From: Acidobacteria bacterium Ga0077553
Lineage (GTDB): Bacteria > Acidobacteriota > Terriglobia > Bryobacterales > Bryobacteraceae
Direction of reading: 5' to 3'
Assembly (NCBI GenBank): GCA_001464575.1
Contig: LNFE01000131.1
Span: 1 to 64,000, forward strand
DNA: 64,000 nt
In this document: piece after piece, positions 24,771 to 33,888 of the stretch
Numbering within the stretch: position 1 is the stretch's first letter
Layout of the letters: every line of letters begins with the position of its first letter
Program-made: the position numbers and the translations under genes
The notes under the pieces: generated by a model
What the model saw: the letters and a program-made list of their open reading frames with translations, nothing else
Databases searched by the model: none
Told to the model about the DNA's origin: nothing

Positions 24771-25391
24771 GTGAAACGCGCAACTCTGCTTCTCCTTGCC
24801 TGTACCTCTCTGTTCGCCCAGGTCGATAAGGCGGAAAAAAAAGAAGGCTTCAAGCCGGTCCTGAACAAGTCCCTGAAGGGTTGGAAAGGCGACTCCCGCC
24901 TGTGGAAGATTGAAAAGGGCGTTTTGATCGGCTCCACCGACGGAGTCAAGATCAGTAAGAACACCTTCTTAATCTCCGAACGGGAATACGGCGACTTCGT
25001 TTTGCGCGCTGAGTTTAAGCTGCGCAATCATAACTCCGGCATCCAGTTCCGCAGCACCGAGATGCCCGAGTATGTCGTGCAGGGTTTGCAGGCCGACATC
25101 GCCTACGACAATTGGACCGGCTCCATCTACGACGAGAAGGGCAAGCGCGGCGTGATCGTCAACGGCTGGAAGGGGAAGGGCGAGAAGTTCTACAAGAAGG
25201 ACGAGTGGAACCAGATCGAGCTATCCGCCATCGGCGAGAACATCGTCATCAAGATCAACGGCCAGGTGACCAGCGAGCTGAAGGACAGCTCCAAACTCGC
25301 TGGCGTGCTGGCGATTCAACTCCACCAGGGACCGGATATGAAAGTCGAGTTCCGGAACCTTCGCCTGAAAGAAGTGAAGCCTACCAAGTAA
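24771..25391 (+). CDS. exported DUF1080 (3-keto-disaccharide hydrolase-like) protein
   Basis: 206 residues from a GTG at 24771, where the signal peptide (VKRATLLLLACTSLFAQ) begins; upstream codons have no coding character. The DUF1080 concanavalin-like fold is shown by LNKSLKGWKGDSRLWKIEKG, EYGDFVLRAEFKLRNHNSGI (two quotes), WNQIELSAIGENIVIKING and a terminal VEFRNLRLKEV. The family includes beta-glucan or 3-keto-glycoside hydrolases secreted by Acidobacteria and Planctomycetes. TAGGAT lies seven bases before the GTG. The start is 25 bases from the start of the divergent P450 gene. Confidence 0.87.
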   Translation: MKRATLLLLACTSLFAQVDKAEKKEGFKPVLNKSLKGWKGDSRLWKIEKGVLIGSTDGVKISKNTFLISEREYGDFVLRAEFKLRNHNSGIQFRSTEMPEYVVQGLQADIAYDNWTGSIYDEKGKRGVIVNGWKGKGEKFYKKDEWNQIELSAIGENIVIKINGQVTSELKDSSKLAGVLAIQLHQGPDMKVEFRNLRLKEVKPTK

Positions 25392-26070
25392 CCGGCTGAC
25401 CGGGTTCGAGCACCCACACGGTGGCCTCAACCAGCGCTTGCAACTGCGCGGGCGTTCCGGTTAATGCCGGAAACGTCCCGTAGTGCGCTGGAATGATGAT
25501 CTTGGGCTGCAAGAGCCGGGAAGCCACGGCCGCTCCCCGCGGGCTCATCGTATAGACGTCCCCGATCGGCAGCACGACCAGTTCCGGCGCGTGGAGTTCG
25601 CGGATGAGCGCCATATCTCCGAACACGTCGGTGTCGCCGGCGAAGTACGCCGCCCGCCCGTCGTCGAACCGGATCACGTAGCCGCCGGGATTGCCGCCGT
25701 AAACGTTGTGGCCGTCCGGCTGCTCAATCGCACTCGAGTGCACGGCGGGCGTCATGGTCACGGCCACGCCGCCCACGAGAATCGTCCCCCCGAAGTTAAT
25801 CGGAATCGTGTTCTGGACGCCCTGAGCGGCGAGCCAATTGCAGATCTCGTAGTTGGCCACCACGCGGGGCGCGAACCGTTCGGCCAGTCCTTGGACTCCG
25901 CCCAGATGATCGCCGTGACCATGGGTGACGAGAATCGTGTCGACGCGGGAAAACTCATAGCCCGCCGGAAAGCTCGGGTTGCCCGCGATAAACGGGTCAA
26001 CCACGATCACTTCTCCCGAAGCGAGCGTCAACGAAAAGGTGGAGTGGCCAAGCCAGGTAATTTGCGGCAT
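25381..26070 (-). CDS. UPF0173-type metal-dependent hydrolase (beta-lactamase superfamily)
   Basis: 229 residues. ITWLGHSTFSLTL opens the UPF0173 fold; the metal motif THGHGDHLGG lies near residue 50, followed by a His in MTPAVHSSAI, an Asp in AAYFAGDTDVFGDM and IIIPAHYGTFPALTGTP near the end. It is a cytoplasmic metal hydrolase of unknown substrate (often called YtkL-like). The ATG at 26070 shares a base with the end of the GH3 gene upstream, so translation is probably coupled. Confidence 0.87.
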   Translation of the reverse strand: MPQITWLGHSTFSLTLASGEVIVVDPFIAGNPSFPAGYEFSRVDTILVTHGHGDHLGGVQGLAERFAPRVVANYEICNWLAAQGVQNTIPINFGGTILVGGVAVTMTPAVHSSAIEQPDGHNVYGGNPGGYVIRFDDGRAAYFAGDTDVFGDMALIRELHAPELVVLPIGDVYTMSPRGAAVASRLLQPKIIIPAHYGTFPALTGTPAQLQALVEATVWVLEPGQPVTW

Positions 26071-27773
26071 TACTCCACAGTTACCACTTTTTTGCCCGTC
26101 ATCGGCGCATCGCCGAACAGAGCCCGCACCGCCGCCGTTTCGCTGGTGGGAGCGGGGCTGTAGGTGGTGAGGTAGGTCGTCACTTCGGGAAACGCGCGGA
26201 TCATGTACGGGTTGCCCAGTCCGATCAGGATGATCGGCTTGCCAGACTTCACGAGATCGTTCACCAGCTCCGGATAGGTTCCCGGCAGAGGCGCGTTCCG
26301 TTCGCCGTAACCACCGATCTGGGCGTAGGCTCCGAGGACGATCGTCTCGCAGCCCTCGGGCGGCGCGATCGACGGAGTCTGCGGATCGACCAGCACAACG
26401 GGGATTTTCGGCGCACGGACGGCCATTTCGTCCAGGAATGCCTGTCCGTTGGCGTTGCCCTTCCGCTCGGCGAGCAGCAGCACGCAGGCCTTGGCGTCCT
26501 TGGCCAGGGGGAGCAACCCGGCTCTGTTGCGCACGAGCGTCACCGCTTTGCCTGCGATCTCGAGCGCCTTCTCCGCCGCCCCAGGGGCATCGAGCGCGTC
26601 GGGGAGAACCTCAGCCCGAACGTACCGGCTCTTATCGAGACCCAACTTCGCTTTCGCCGCCAACACCTTCTTTACGCTCGCGTCCACCCGGGCCTGCGTC
26701 AGCCGCCCGCTGCGAATCGCGGCCATCACCCCATTGATAGCCGCCGCCGGATCGGCCGGGATCAGCAGCACATCCACCCCCGCCTCAATCGCTCGCACCG
26801 CGGCCTCGCCCGGCGAGTACTTCGCCGCCAGGCCTGCCATGTCCATCGCGTCGGTGGAGACGATACCCTGAAACCCCAGTTCACCCCGCAACAGGCCCGT
26901 GATGACCGGCTTAGAAATCGTCGAGGGGTCGCCGGTGGGGTCGACGGCAGGCAGGGCGATATGCGCGGTCATTACACTATCCACTCCGGCCGCGATCCCG
27001 GCCCGGAAGGGCACGAGTTCGACACGGTCGAGCCGGATCCGGTCCACCTCCAGCTTGGGCATGCCGGCGTGCGAATCGACGGCGGTATCGCCGTGGCCCG
27101 GAAAATGCTTAAGAGTTACTAAGACAGGATTCGTGGGGTCACTTTTGGCGCCTTCAATATAGGCCTTGACGTGCTGGGCGACTAACTCGGGATCTTCGCC
27201 ATAAGAGCGAATATTAATAATTGGGTTTTCTGGGTTGTTATTGACGTCCGCATCCGGGGCGTACACCCAGTGGACGCCCAGCGCCCGCGCCTCCCGGGCG
27301 GTGGCTAGTCCTAGGTACCGGGAGTAGTCGGTGTTGCCGGTGGCGGCAAACGCCATCGCGTGCGGATACTTGATGGCGCCGGCGACCCGCATGGAGGCGC
27401 CCCGCTCGAAGTCGCCGCCAATCAGCAGGGGTACTTTGGCCAGTTTCTGCATCCGGTTCAGGAAGGTCACCATCTCGAAGGGCTCGGTATTGATGGCGCC
27501 CGTGCGGCCCACGCGGTTGTTGACGATGATCCCGCCGACGCCGTCCGTCTGCACCGACTTCACGAAGGCTCGATAGGCCCGCGAACGCGTCGGCGGCAGG
27601 CTGCCGATGCTCTTGATGATTACGAGCTGCGCCACGCGCTGGCGGGGCGTTAGAGCCCTCATCCAATGTTGAATCGGGCGTTCAGCCGGGCCGGCGGCTA
27701 CGGGCTTTTTGGGGGGCGGCGCGGCCAGCAGAGTGGCGGCGGAAAGCAAAAGGGCAAGGCGCCAGAGAGGCAT
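26070..27773 (-). CDS. glycoside hydrolase family 3 (NagZ-like beta-N-acetylhexosaminidase) with C-terminal GH3 domain
   Basis: About 567 residues from ATG 27773, which begins a signal peptide (MPLWRLALLLSAATLLAAPP); an ATG at 27782 adds three residues. TAGCAT ends seven bases before 27773. The NagZ signature KHFPGHGDTAVDSHAGMPKL lies near residue 230, and the catalytic Asp in VSTDAMDMAGL near 315. The second GH3 domain (about 380-567) ends EVTTYLTTYSPAP. Such enzymes remove N-acetylglucosamine from peptidoglycan or chitin fragments; export implies a periplasmic or extracellular role. It overlaps the downstream hydrolase gene by one base. Confidence 0.88.
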   Translation of the reverse strand: MPLWRLALLLSAATLLAAPPPKKPVAAGPAERPIQHWMRALTPRQRVAQLVIIKSIGSLPPTRSRAYRAFVKSVQTDGVGGIIVNNRVGRTGAINTEPFEMVTFLNRMQKLAKVPLLIGGDFERGASMRVAGAIKYPHAMAFAATGNTDYSRYLGLATAREARALGVHWVYAPDADVNNNPENPIINIRSYGEDPELVAQHVKAYIEGAKSDPTNPVLVTLKHFPGHGDTAVDSHAGMPKLEVDRIRLDRVELVPFRAGIAAGVDSVMTAHIALPAVDPTGDPSTISKPVITGLLRGELGFQGIVSTDAMDMAGLAAKYSPGEAAVRAIEAGVDVLLIPADPAAAINGVMAAIRSGRLTQARVDASVKKVLAAKAKLGLDKSRYVRAEVLPDALDAPGAAEKALEIAGKAVTLVRNRAGLLPLAKDAKACVLLLAERKGNANGQAFLDEMAVRAPKIPVVLVDPQTPSIAPPEGCETIVLGAYAQIGGYGERNAPLPGTYPELVNDLVKSGKPIILIGLGNPYMIRAFPEVTTYLTTYSPAPTSETAAVRALFGDAPMTGKKVVTVE

Positions 27774-27786
27774 CTTGCCCATGCTA

Positions 27787-28242
27787 TCAAGACCCGGCGG
27801 ATTTCTTCAGTTTCAGCGCACTTTTTGCTTGGGCGGGCTGCTTTGCCGCGGTGCGCTTACTGAGCCGGTTCACGGCGCGGACGAGTTGCAAAACCTCGTT
27901 AGCGCTCTTCATGATCACCGCGTCAGCGCCACTGTTCTCTTCCGTAATGCCCATGGCATCGACGAAGCCAGAAATCAGGACGATGCGCGTCTGCGGTGCG
28001 ACTTCCCGGATTGCTCGAATCAATTCGACGCCGTTTTTGCCGGGCATCTTGTAGTCCGTAACCACCAACGGGAACGGACTCTGTTGGAATAATTCTAAGG
28101 CTCTTTCAGCATTGGTCGCAGTGGTGATCTCATATCCCAGTTCGGTCAGAACCATCTTTCGTGCCGCCAAACCGGAGGGGTTGTCGTCGACCAGTAACAA
28201 ACGAGTTGTCACCGGAAGCGTTCTTTCAGCTTTCAACTTCAT
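27787..28242 (-). CDS. single-domain response regulator (CheY-like)
   Basis: 151 residues with a receiver only. LLLVDDNPSGLAARKMV has the acidic pair, VVTDYKMPGKNG the phospho-acceptor Asp (about 62), VLISGFVDAMG the Ser/Thr position, and VIMKSANEVLQLVRAV the Lys. The C-terminal 30 residues are Ala/Lys-rich and disordered. There is no output domain, so it acts by protein contact; the cognate kinase is not adjacent. No good Shine-Dalgarno precedes the ATG; a GTG at residue 11 is an alternative start. Confidence 0.85.
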   Translation of the reverse strand: MKLKAERTLPVTTRLLLVDDNPSGLAARKMVLTELGYEITTATNAERALELFQQSPFPLVVTDYKMPGKNGVELIRAIREVAPQTRIVLISGFVDAMGITEENSGADAVIMKSANEVLQLVRAVNRLSKRTAAKQPAQAKSALKLKKSAGS

Positions 28243-28338
28243 TGAAGGGGACTAAGGACCATGCGAAGGTAACAGACGCGTAAACGGAGTGTCAACGCAC
28301 TTCTATCGGCATCAAAACGCGCCAGATGTTTTGCTTGA

Positions 28339-29475
28339 CTATTCGACTTCTTTCGGGGCGTTGTAGCCGGGCTTGGCGATGATGGTGTACTTCATCGGCT
28401 TGCCCTTTTCATCGACGATACGCAGCGGTTCGTTGGTGGCCGGGTTGACGAGTTGCACGCGAATTTTGCGGAACTTGCCATCCTTGGCCTGGTTCGTCGG
28501 CGTGTACGTAATCGCGTACTGGCTGCGCAGCGCCTCGTGGATCTGGCGGTAAATATTGGGGAATTCGCCAAAGAACCGGGGGAAGTAGGCCTGGCCGCCG
28601 GTCTCGCGGGCGAACGTCCGCATCTGGTTGTCGGCCTGCAGGAAGTCGAGCCGCTGGATCGAGCCCATGAACCCGCGCGAGTCCATCCACTCGCGGAGCG
28701 CCTGCATAATGCCGATGGCGTAAATCGGCACGCCGCTCTGCTGCAGGGACTTGCGGGTCTTGTCGAAGGTGAGCTTTGAGAACGTGTCGATACCGCTCGC
28801 AATGACGACGATGGCCTTGCGGCCTTCGATTTCGGACATGCGGTCGGCGGTATCGGTGAGCGCGTCGTAAAGGTTGCTTTCGCTGTAGGCGGCAATGCGC
28901 AAGCGCTGCATCGCCTCATAGGCCTTCCGCTTGTCGGTCGAGAAATCGCTGAGGATCTCACTGCGGAGATCGTAGGCGACCACGGCGACGTAGTCTTCCG
29001 GCTTCAATGTCTCTAAGAAGCCGTAGGAGGCCTGCAAAGTTTCATACCAACCTGAACTCCAATACTGTTGGTACAAATTCGAGAACTCGATGACGAGGCA
29101 GACGGTCATCGGCGCTTCGCCCATGGTGAAGCCGCCGATGTTCTGGGGCACTTCGTCTTCGAGAATCCGGAAGTTGCCGCGCGGAATGCCCGGAATAAAC
29201 CGGCCGTTCTTGTCGAGCACCGCCACGTCCACGCTCACCGTTGCCACGTCACTCTTAAAGGTCGGCAGGCCCTCGGGCAACTGGTCGCCTTCCTTCTTCT
29301 TGAATTTCGACTCGACCTTCTCCGGCTCCGGTTCCGGCGCGGGAGCGCCATCGCCCGTCTTCTTCCGCGGCTTCGCTTTCGTCTCCGACCCGATTGGTCC
29401 TGGCCCCTGCTGGCTCCACACCACAGAGAAGGACAACGTAAACACGAACGCGAGCAGGAAAAGCCGATTGCGCAT
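28339..29475 (-). CDS. secreted VWFA-domain protein of the acidobacterial type
   Basis: 378 residues from ATG 29475, where the signal peptide MRNRLFLLAFVFTLSFSVVW starts; TAAAGT lies seven bases upstream. Residues 25-80 are a disordered Lys/Pro/Glu-rich linker. The TIGR03436-type VWFA domain follows: FKSDVATVSVDVAVLDKNGR, MTVCLVIEFSN, EDYVAVVAYDLRSE and AIVVIASGIDTFS. The canonical DxSxS is replaced by EFSNLY, so metal binding may be altered. It is 16 bases downstream of the rhomboid gene on the same strand and may be cotranscribed. Confidence 0.85.
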   Translation of the reverse strand: MRNRLFLLAFVFTLSFSVVWSQQGPGPIGSETKAKPRKKTGDGAPAPEPEPEKVESKFKKKEGDQLPEGLPTFKSDVATVSVDVAVLDKNGRFIPGIPRGNFRILEDEVPQNIGGFTMGEAPMTVCLVIEFSNLYQQYWSSGWYETLQASYGFLETLKPEDYVAVVAYDLRSEILSDFSTDKRKAYEAMQRLRIAAYSESNLYDALTDTADRMSEIEGRKAIVVIASGIDTFSKLTFDKTRKSLQQSGVPIYAIGIMQALREWMDSRGFMGSIQRLDFLQADNQMRTFARETGGQAYFPRFFGEFPNIYRQIHEALRSQYAITYTPTNQAKDGKFRKIRVQLVNPATNEPLRIVDEKGKPMKYTIIAKPGYNAPKEVE

Positions 29476-29491
29476 GATGGTCACTTTACTC

Positions 29492-30256
29492 CTATTGAAC
29501 GTCGAATGGGTCGCGGCCACTCTTCTGCTTCATGTACACCTGGAACTTCTTTCGCGCCCGGCGCAGCTTCCACTCTTTCAACTGCTGACGAAACGAAGCC
29601 ATTGGATCCCAGGCCGCGCCTGGTTTGCCGCCCATCTTCTGCAGCATCCCTGTCCTGATGAGAAGCCATCCCGTCAATAGACCGCCGAGATGGGCCACAT
29701 AGCTCACCCGCGAGCCGTCCATCGCAATCGCCCCCAGCACACTGATCGCGCCGAAGACCATGACGAAATACTTGGCCGGAATCGACCCGAAAAACAGAAT
29801 ATTCGGGAAGAGGATTCCATAAGCGACCATCAGGCCGAAGATGGCGCCGCTGCATCCGATGGTGGGTTGTTCGATGGCGCCGAGCGGAACGCTCGCCAAG
29901 CATACGACGACCCCGGCGCCGATGCCGGAGAACAGGTAATACTTTAAAAACCGTGGCGTTCCCCAGGTACTCTCGAGCATCGGCCCAAGAAAAAACAGCG
30001 AGGCCATATTGAAGAGAATGTGCTGAAAGCCATTCACGTCATGCAGGAACTGGTAGCTGACCAATTGCCAGATCATCCCCTGAAACACATCTTGCGGAAT
30101 CAGCTTCAACGGCTGAAACTGCAAACCCGCAAACGCCTTGGCCAGTAGCGTGAACACAAAAATGGCGGTGTTGCTAATCAGCAACCACTTCACGCCCGGG
30201 GTGACGAACCCCGAAGACGACGGACCCGACGAAAAGGAGCGGAACGGGGAGCCCAT
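29492..30256 (-). CDS. rhomboid-family intramembrane serine protease
   Basis: 254 residues. Six membrane helices are visible. The catalytic serine is in IGCSGAIFGLMVAYGIL (GxSG near residue 135) and the catalytic histidine in SYVAHLGGLLTGWLLI near 190. The conserved loop HDVNGFQHILFNMASLFFLG precedes them. Rhomboids cleave membrane segments of single-pass proteins. The C-terminal tail (about 210-254) is basic and cytoplasmic. A TATTCT lies 10 bases before the ATG. The VWFA gene follows; a protease-substrate link is possible but not shown. Confidence 0.9.
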   Translation of the reverse strand: MGSPFRSFSSGPSSSGFVTPGVKWLLISNTAIFVFTLLAKAFAGLQFQPLKLIPQDVFQGMIWQLVSYQFLHDVNGFQHILFNMASLFFLGPMLESTWGTPRFLKYYLFSGIGAGVVVCLASVPLGAIEQPTIGCSGAIFGLMVAYGILFPNILFFGSIPAKYFVMVFGAISVLGAIAMDGSRVSYVAHLGGLLTGWLLIRTGMLQKMGGKPGAAWDPMASFRQQLKEWKLRRARKKFQVYMKQKSGRDPFDVQ

Positions 30257-30332
30257 GGACCTCTTCAGAATAGCAGCACTCGAACAATGTTAAGGATGCA
30301 TCACGGGCCCACTTGGTTCCCGATTCGGCCGC

Positions 30333-30611
30333 TTATTCCGCCGACGGCGTACCGTACCGATTGAGCAGTACAGCCCCCGCCTGCAGCAGGAGCCCAGCCC
30401 CAATCCAGACTTGCCAGTGCGAGAGCGGCCCTTCAGAAAAAGCGAACTGTTTCGCCCAGTTCATGTCGGCGGCCAGCCGCCAGAACCCAAGAGCGAACGC
30501 CATCAGCGAGAATGGGGTCAACAACGCGGCCGTGGCCAGCGCCAGCCGCTGGTTCCGGGTGCCTTCCCGCTTCACTCTGGGCCCGGGGGCCAATCGAATC
30601 GTAACCTTCAT
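30333..30611 (-). CDS. small membrane protein of unknown function
   Basis: 92 residues with a basic N-terminus (PGPRVKREGTRNQRLAL), one helix about 24-47 (ATAALLTPFSLMAFALGFW) and a second about 67-85 (WQVWIGAGLLLQAGAVLLN). TATGCT lies 14 bases before the ATG. No family recognised. It is divergent from the oxidoreductase gene at 30657, and the rhomboid gene follows on the same strand 76 bases later. Confidence 0.6.
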   Translation of the reverse strand: MKVTIRLAPGPRVKREGTRNQRLALATAALLTPFSLMAFALGFWRLAADMNWAKQFAFSEGPLSHWQVWIGAGLLLQAGAVLLNRYGTPSAE

Positions 30612-30644
30612 CGCAAACTGCTAACAGCATAGCCCACTGTAAGA

Positions 30645-30650
30645 TACAGT
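30645..30650 (+). promoter_or_regulatory. -10 box TACAGT, six bases before ATG 30657
   Basis: TACAGT is followed by GAGGAT and ATG. GAGG could act as a Shine-Dalgarno but is too close (2 nt) to the ATG for optimal use. The spacing matches the other leaderless-type starts in the window. Confidence 0.45.
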
Positions 30651-30656
30651 GAGGAT

Positions 30657-31799
30657 ATGAAAAAAGTGACCACCGCAATCATCGGCACCGGTTTTATGGG
30701 CCGTGTTCACATTGAAGGCGTGCGCCGCCTGGGAAATGTCGAAGTTGTTGCCGTCGCCGGCTCCTCGGATGCTTCGGCCAAGAAGTTTGCCGAGTCGATG
30801 GGCGTCGAGCGCTCGACGGGCGACTACAAGACGTTGCTGGCCGATCCCTCGATCGACGCCGTCCACGTTTTGACGCCCAACGCCCTGCACTATCCGATGT
30901 CGATGGCCGCCCTTGAAGCCGGCAAGGCGGTCCTTTGCGAAAAGCCGCTGACGGTGACGTCGAAAGAAGCCAAAGCCATGGTGGCCTTGGCGGCAAAGAA
31001 GAACCTGCCGAACGCGGTCTGCCATAACCTGCGCTACTACCCGGTGGTCCAACACATCCGCCGGATTATTGAATCGGGCGAGCTTGGCGAGATTCTACAC
31101 GTACAGGGAACCTATTCCCAGGACTGGCTGCTCTATGAGACCGATTACAACTGGCGGATTGAGAGCGAACGCAACGGCGAACTCCGCGCCATGGGCGACA
31201 TTGGCTCGCACTGGATGGACATGATCCAGCACCTCACCGGCCTGCCCATCACCGGCGTCTGCGCGGATCTCGCCACCTTCCACAAGACCCGGAAGAAGCC
31301 GAAGGTCGCCATCCAGACCTTCGCGGGCAAAAAGCTGAAGCCGAAGGACTACGACGACGTCGAAATCACGACGGACGACTGGGGCGCCGTGATGTTGCAC
31401 CTCGGTGACCGTGCCCGCGGCGCCTTCACTGTCAGCCAGGTGGCCGCCGGCTGCAAGAACAAGTTCGCCTTTGAGATCTTCGGCACCAAGGCTGGGGTGT
31501 CGTGGAACCAGGAGGAGCCGGACCGCCTCTGGATCGGCCACCGGAACACCCCGAATCAGCTGATCGTCAAGGATGGCTCGCTGCTGCACCCGAAGGCGGC
31601 CGAATACGCCGAACTCCCCGGCGGTCACAGCGAAGGCTATGACGATTCGCACAAGGCCCTCTACAAGCGCTTCTATCGGAAGGTGGCGGACGCGTCGGCG
31701 CCGGTGGACTACCCGACGTTCGAAGACGGCCTGCGCGGCATGATTCTGCTTGAGAAGGTGGCGGAATCGGCCAAGAAGCAGAAGTGGGTGAAGGTCTAG
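30657..31799 (+). CDS. Gfo/Idh/MocA-family NAD(P)-dependent oxidoreductase
   Basis: 380 residues. The Rossmann fold starts at residue 5 (TTAIIGTGFMGRVHIEGVRR), followed by VHVLTPNALHYPMSMAALEA and the catalytic-core EKPLTVTSKEAKAMV (Lys of EKP). The C-terminal substrate domain includes MGDIGSHWMDMIQHLTG, typical for sugar or inositol dehydrogenases. It oxidises or reduces an unknown sugar-like substrate. The next gene begins 10 bases after its stop, forming a unit with the cytochrome/DUF1501 pair. It is unrelated in sequence detail to the second family member at 47151. Confidence 0.92.
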   Translation: MKKVTTAIIGTGFMGRVHIEGVRRLGNVEVVAVAGSSDASAKKFAESMGVERSTGDYKTLLADPSIDAVHVLTPNALHYPMSMAALEAGKAVLCEKPLTVTSKEAKAMVALAAKKNLPNAVCHNLRYYPVVQHIRRIIESGELGEILHVQGTYSQDWLLYETDYNWRIESERNGELRAMGDIGSHWMDMIQHLTGLPITGVCADLATFHKTRKKPKVAIQTFAGKKLKPKDYDDVEITTDDWGAVMLHLGDRARGAFTVSQVAAGCKNKFAFEIFGTKAGVSWNQEEPDRLWIGHRNTPNQLIVKDGSLLHPKAAEYAELPGGHSEGYDDSHKALYKRFYRKVADASAPVDYPTFEDGLRGMILLEKVAESAKKQKWVKV

Positions 31800-31809
31800 G
31801 CGGAAACAA

Positions 31810-33888
31810 ATGCGGTGGATTCTGTTTTTCGTGGCGAGCTCCTTGGGAGCCGTGGATTTCGCGACCGACGTGCATCCGATTTTGGCTACTCGCTGTTTGG
31901 GATGCCATAGCGGAGCGAACCCGCAGGGCGGGTTTTCGTTGGCGACGCGGGAGGGCGCTCTCAAAAGCAAGGGCGAGATTGTCGCCCGGGTGAAGGGCGA
32001 GGCCGGATTGCCGATGCCGCCGACGGGCAAGGGCCTGGACGAAAAACAGATTGCCATCCTCGAAGCGTGGGTGAAGGCGGACCTGCCGTGGACGGACGTG
32101 TCGCACAAAGCGCCGTCGGCCTGGCGGGCTCCGCTTGAGCCTCGCGTAGTGGTGTTGCCGCAAAACTACGAAACGAACCCAATCGATAAGATCCTTTATA
32201 ATCAAGGATTTAAGGGTAAAGTGGTGCCGGACGCGGTGTTCGTCCGCCGGGCCTATCTGGACCTGTGGGGCATCACCCCCACCCCGGAGCAGCTCCGCGG
32301 TTTCGACGGCAACCGGGCCAAGCTGGTCGATCAGCTGCTGGCTGACCGCAAGATGGTGACCGGCCACTGGATCAGCTTCTGGAACGATCTGTTGCGGGAC
32401 GATCTTCGCGCTTACCACGGCGGGGAAAAGTCGATCCGGCCGTGGTTAATCAAGGCGCTGAACGCGAATATGCCCTATGACCAGATGGTGCGCGAACTGG
32501 TGAACCCGGTGGGTCCCGATTCGCCGGAGGGCTTTCTGCTCGGCATCAACTGGCGCGGCGACGTGAACGCGAGCCAACGGCCCATGATTCAGGCGGCGCA
32601 AAACACGGCGCAGGTGTTCCTGGGCGTGAACCTGAAGTGCGCCAGTTGCCACGACTCGTTTATCAACCAGTACAAATTGAAGCAGGCCTACGGCATGGCC
32701 GCGCTGTTTAGTGAAGAGCGGGAGCTCGATCTCTACCGCTGCGATGTGAAGACCGGCGAGAAGGTGGGTCCGCAGTTCCTATTCCCCTCCGTGGGGCCGC
32801 CGGTGGGCGAGAACCGCCGGGCCGATGCCGCGGCGCTATTTACCAGTCCGAAGAATGGCCGCCTGGCGCGGACGTTCGTGAACCGGATCTGGGCCAAGCT
32901 TTTCGGACGCGGGATCGTGGAACCGGTCGACGACATGGACGCCGAGCCGTTCAACGCCGACCTGCTCGATTGGCTCGCCGTCGATTTCGCCCGCGACTAT
33001 GATATCCACCGCCTCGTGAAGCTGATCATGACCAGCCGCGCCTGGCAGCAGCCGGCCGAGCCGAGCCTGACGACCAAGTTCCACGGCCCCGTGCCGCGGC
33101 GGCTGACTGCGGAGCAGATTGTGGACACCCTGTCGGCGATCACCGGCGAATGGCGCGTGGTGCAGACCGACACCTCCGCTCGCTTCGCCCGCGAGTGGGA
33201 GCTGCGCAGCACGGCACTGACGCGCGCCCTGGGGCGGCCGATGCGCGACCAGGTGATCACGACGCGGAACTCGGAAAGCTCAACGCTGCAGGCGCTCGAA
33301 CTTGTGAACGGCGTCACGATTCATCAGCAGTTGCGGCGCGGCGCCCAGCGCCTGGTGGGCATGTTGCCGACGCCGCCGCCGAGCCTGTGGGATAGCTCCG
33401 GCCTGCGCAGGGAAGGGAAGCGGCCGTTCGCAATTACTGTACAGGGGCCGGAGCTCCATTTCCTGGTGGATGACATTGGCAGCTTCGATCCGGACCGGAC
33501 CGTAATCCGCTGGCTGGATTTACAGCTGGACGGGAAACCGGTGGCGGTCGAAGGCCGTCTGGGGAAGGTAGTGAAGCTGACCATTCCCCCCGGCGAACAC
33601 CGGCTGACCGGCGCGCTGGAGCTCGACCCCTCCGGCAAGCAGAGCGACATTAACAGCGCCGTGCGGGGCTACATCTTCCCCTCGGCCCCGGACCGGAATC
33701 TGCTCGCGCGGATTACCGACGCGCCGCCTGTTCCGCTGAGGAAACCTACCAAGCTGGTGGACGACCTCTTCCTGCAGACGTTGGGCCGGGCCCCGGTTCC
33801 CGCCGAGCGGGCGCTAGCGCAGAAGGCCGAAGTGGAAGACCTGCTGTGGATTTTGATCAACCATCCGGAGTTTCAGTATGTCGATTGA
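31810..33888 (+). CDS. exported c-type cytochrome with DUF1549/DUF1553 domains (PSCyt1-type)
   Basis: 692 residues with an export signal (MRWILFFVASSLGA). The cytochrome motif CLGCH is at residues 29-33 inside the PSCyt1 domain (HPILATRCLGCHSG). A second CASCH near residue 278 sits in the DUF1549 part. DUF1553 is shown by FVNRIWAKLFGRGIVEPVDD and RLTAEQIVDTLSAITGEW. Such proteins, abundant in Planctomycetes and Solibacter relatives, are thought to couple heme-based electron transfer to polysaccharide or sugar processing. It is shorter than many planctomycete versions. It overlaps the following DUF1501 gene by 11 bases. Confidence 0.87.
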   Translation: MRWILFFVASSLGAVDFATDVHPILATRCLGCHSGANPQGGFSLATREGALKSKGEIVARVKGEAGLPMPPTGKGLDEKQIAILEAWVKADLPWTDVSHKAPSAWRAPLEPRVVVLPQNYETNPIDKILYNQGFKGKVVPDAVFVRRAYLDLWGITPTPEQLRGFDGNRAKLVDQLLADRKMVTGHWISFWNDLLRDDLRAYHGGEKSIRPWLIKALNANMPYDQMVRELVNPVGPDSPEGFLLGINWRGDVNASQRPMIQAAQNTAQVFLGVNLKCASCHDSFINQYKLKQAYGMAALFSEERELDLYRCDVKTGEKVGPQFLFPSVGPPVGENRRADAAALFTSPKNGRLARTFVNRIWAKLFGRGIVEPVDDMDAEPFNADLLDWLAVDFARDYDIHRLVKLIMTSRAWQQPAEPSLTTKFHGPVPRRLTAEQIVDTLSAITGEWRVVQTDTSARFAREWELRSTALTRALGRPMRDQVITTRNSESSTLQALELVNGVTIHQQLRRGAQRLVGMLPTPPPSLWDSSGLRREGKRPFAITVQGPELHFLVDDIGSFDPDRTVIRWLDLQLDGKPVAVEGRLGKVVKLTIPPGEHRLTGALELDPSGKQSDINSAVRGYIFPSAPDRNLLARITDAPPVPLRKPTKLVDDLFLQTLGRAPVPAERALAQKAEVEDLLWILINHPEFQYVD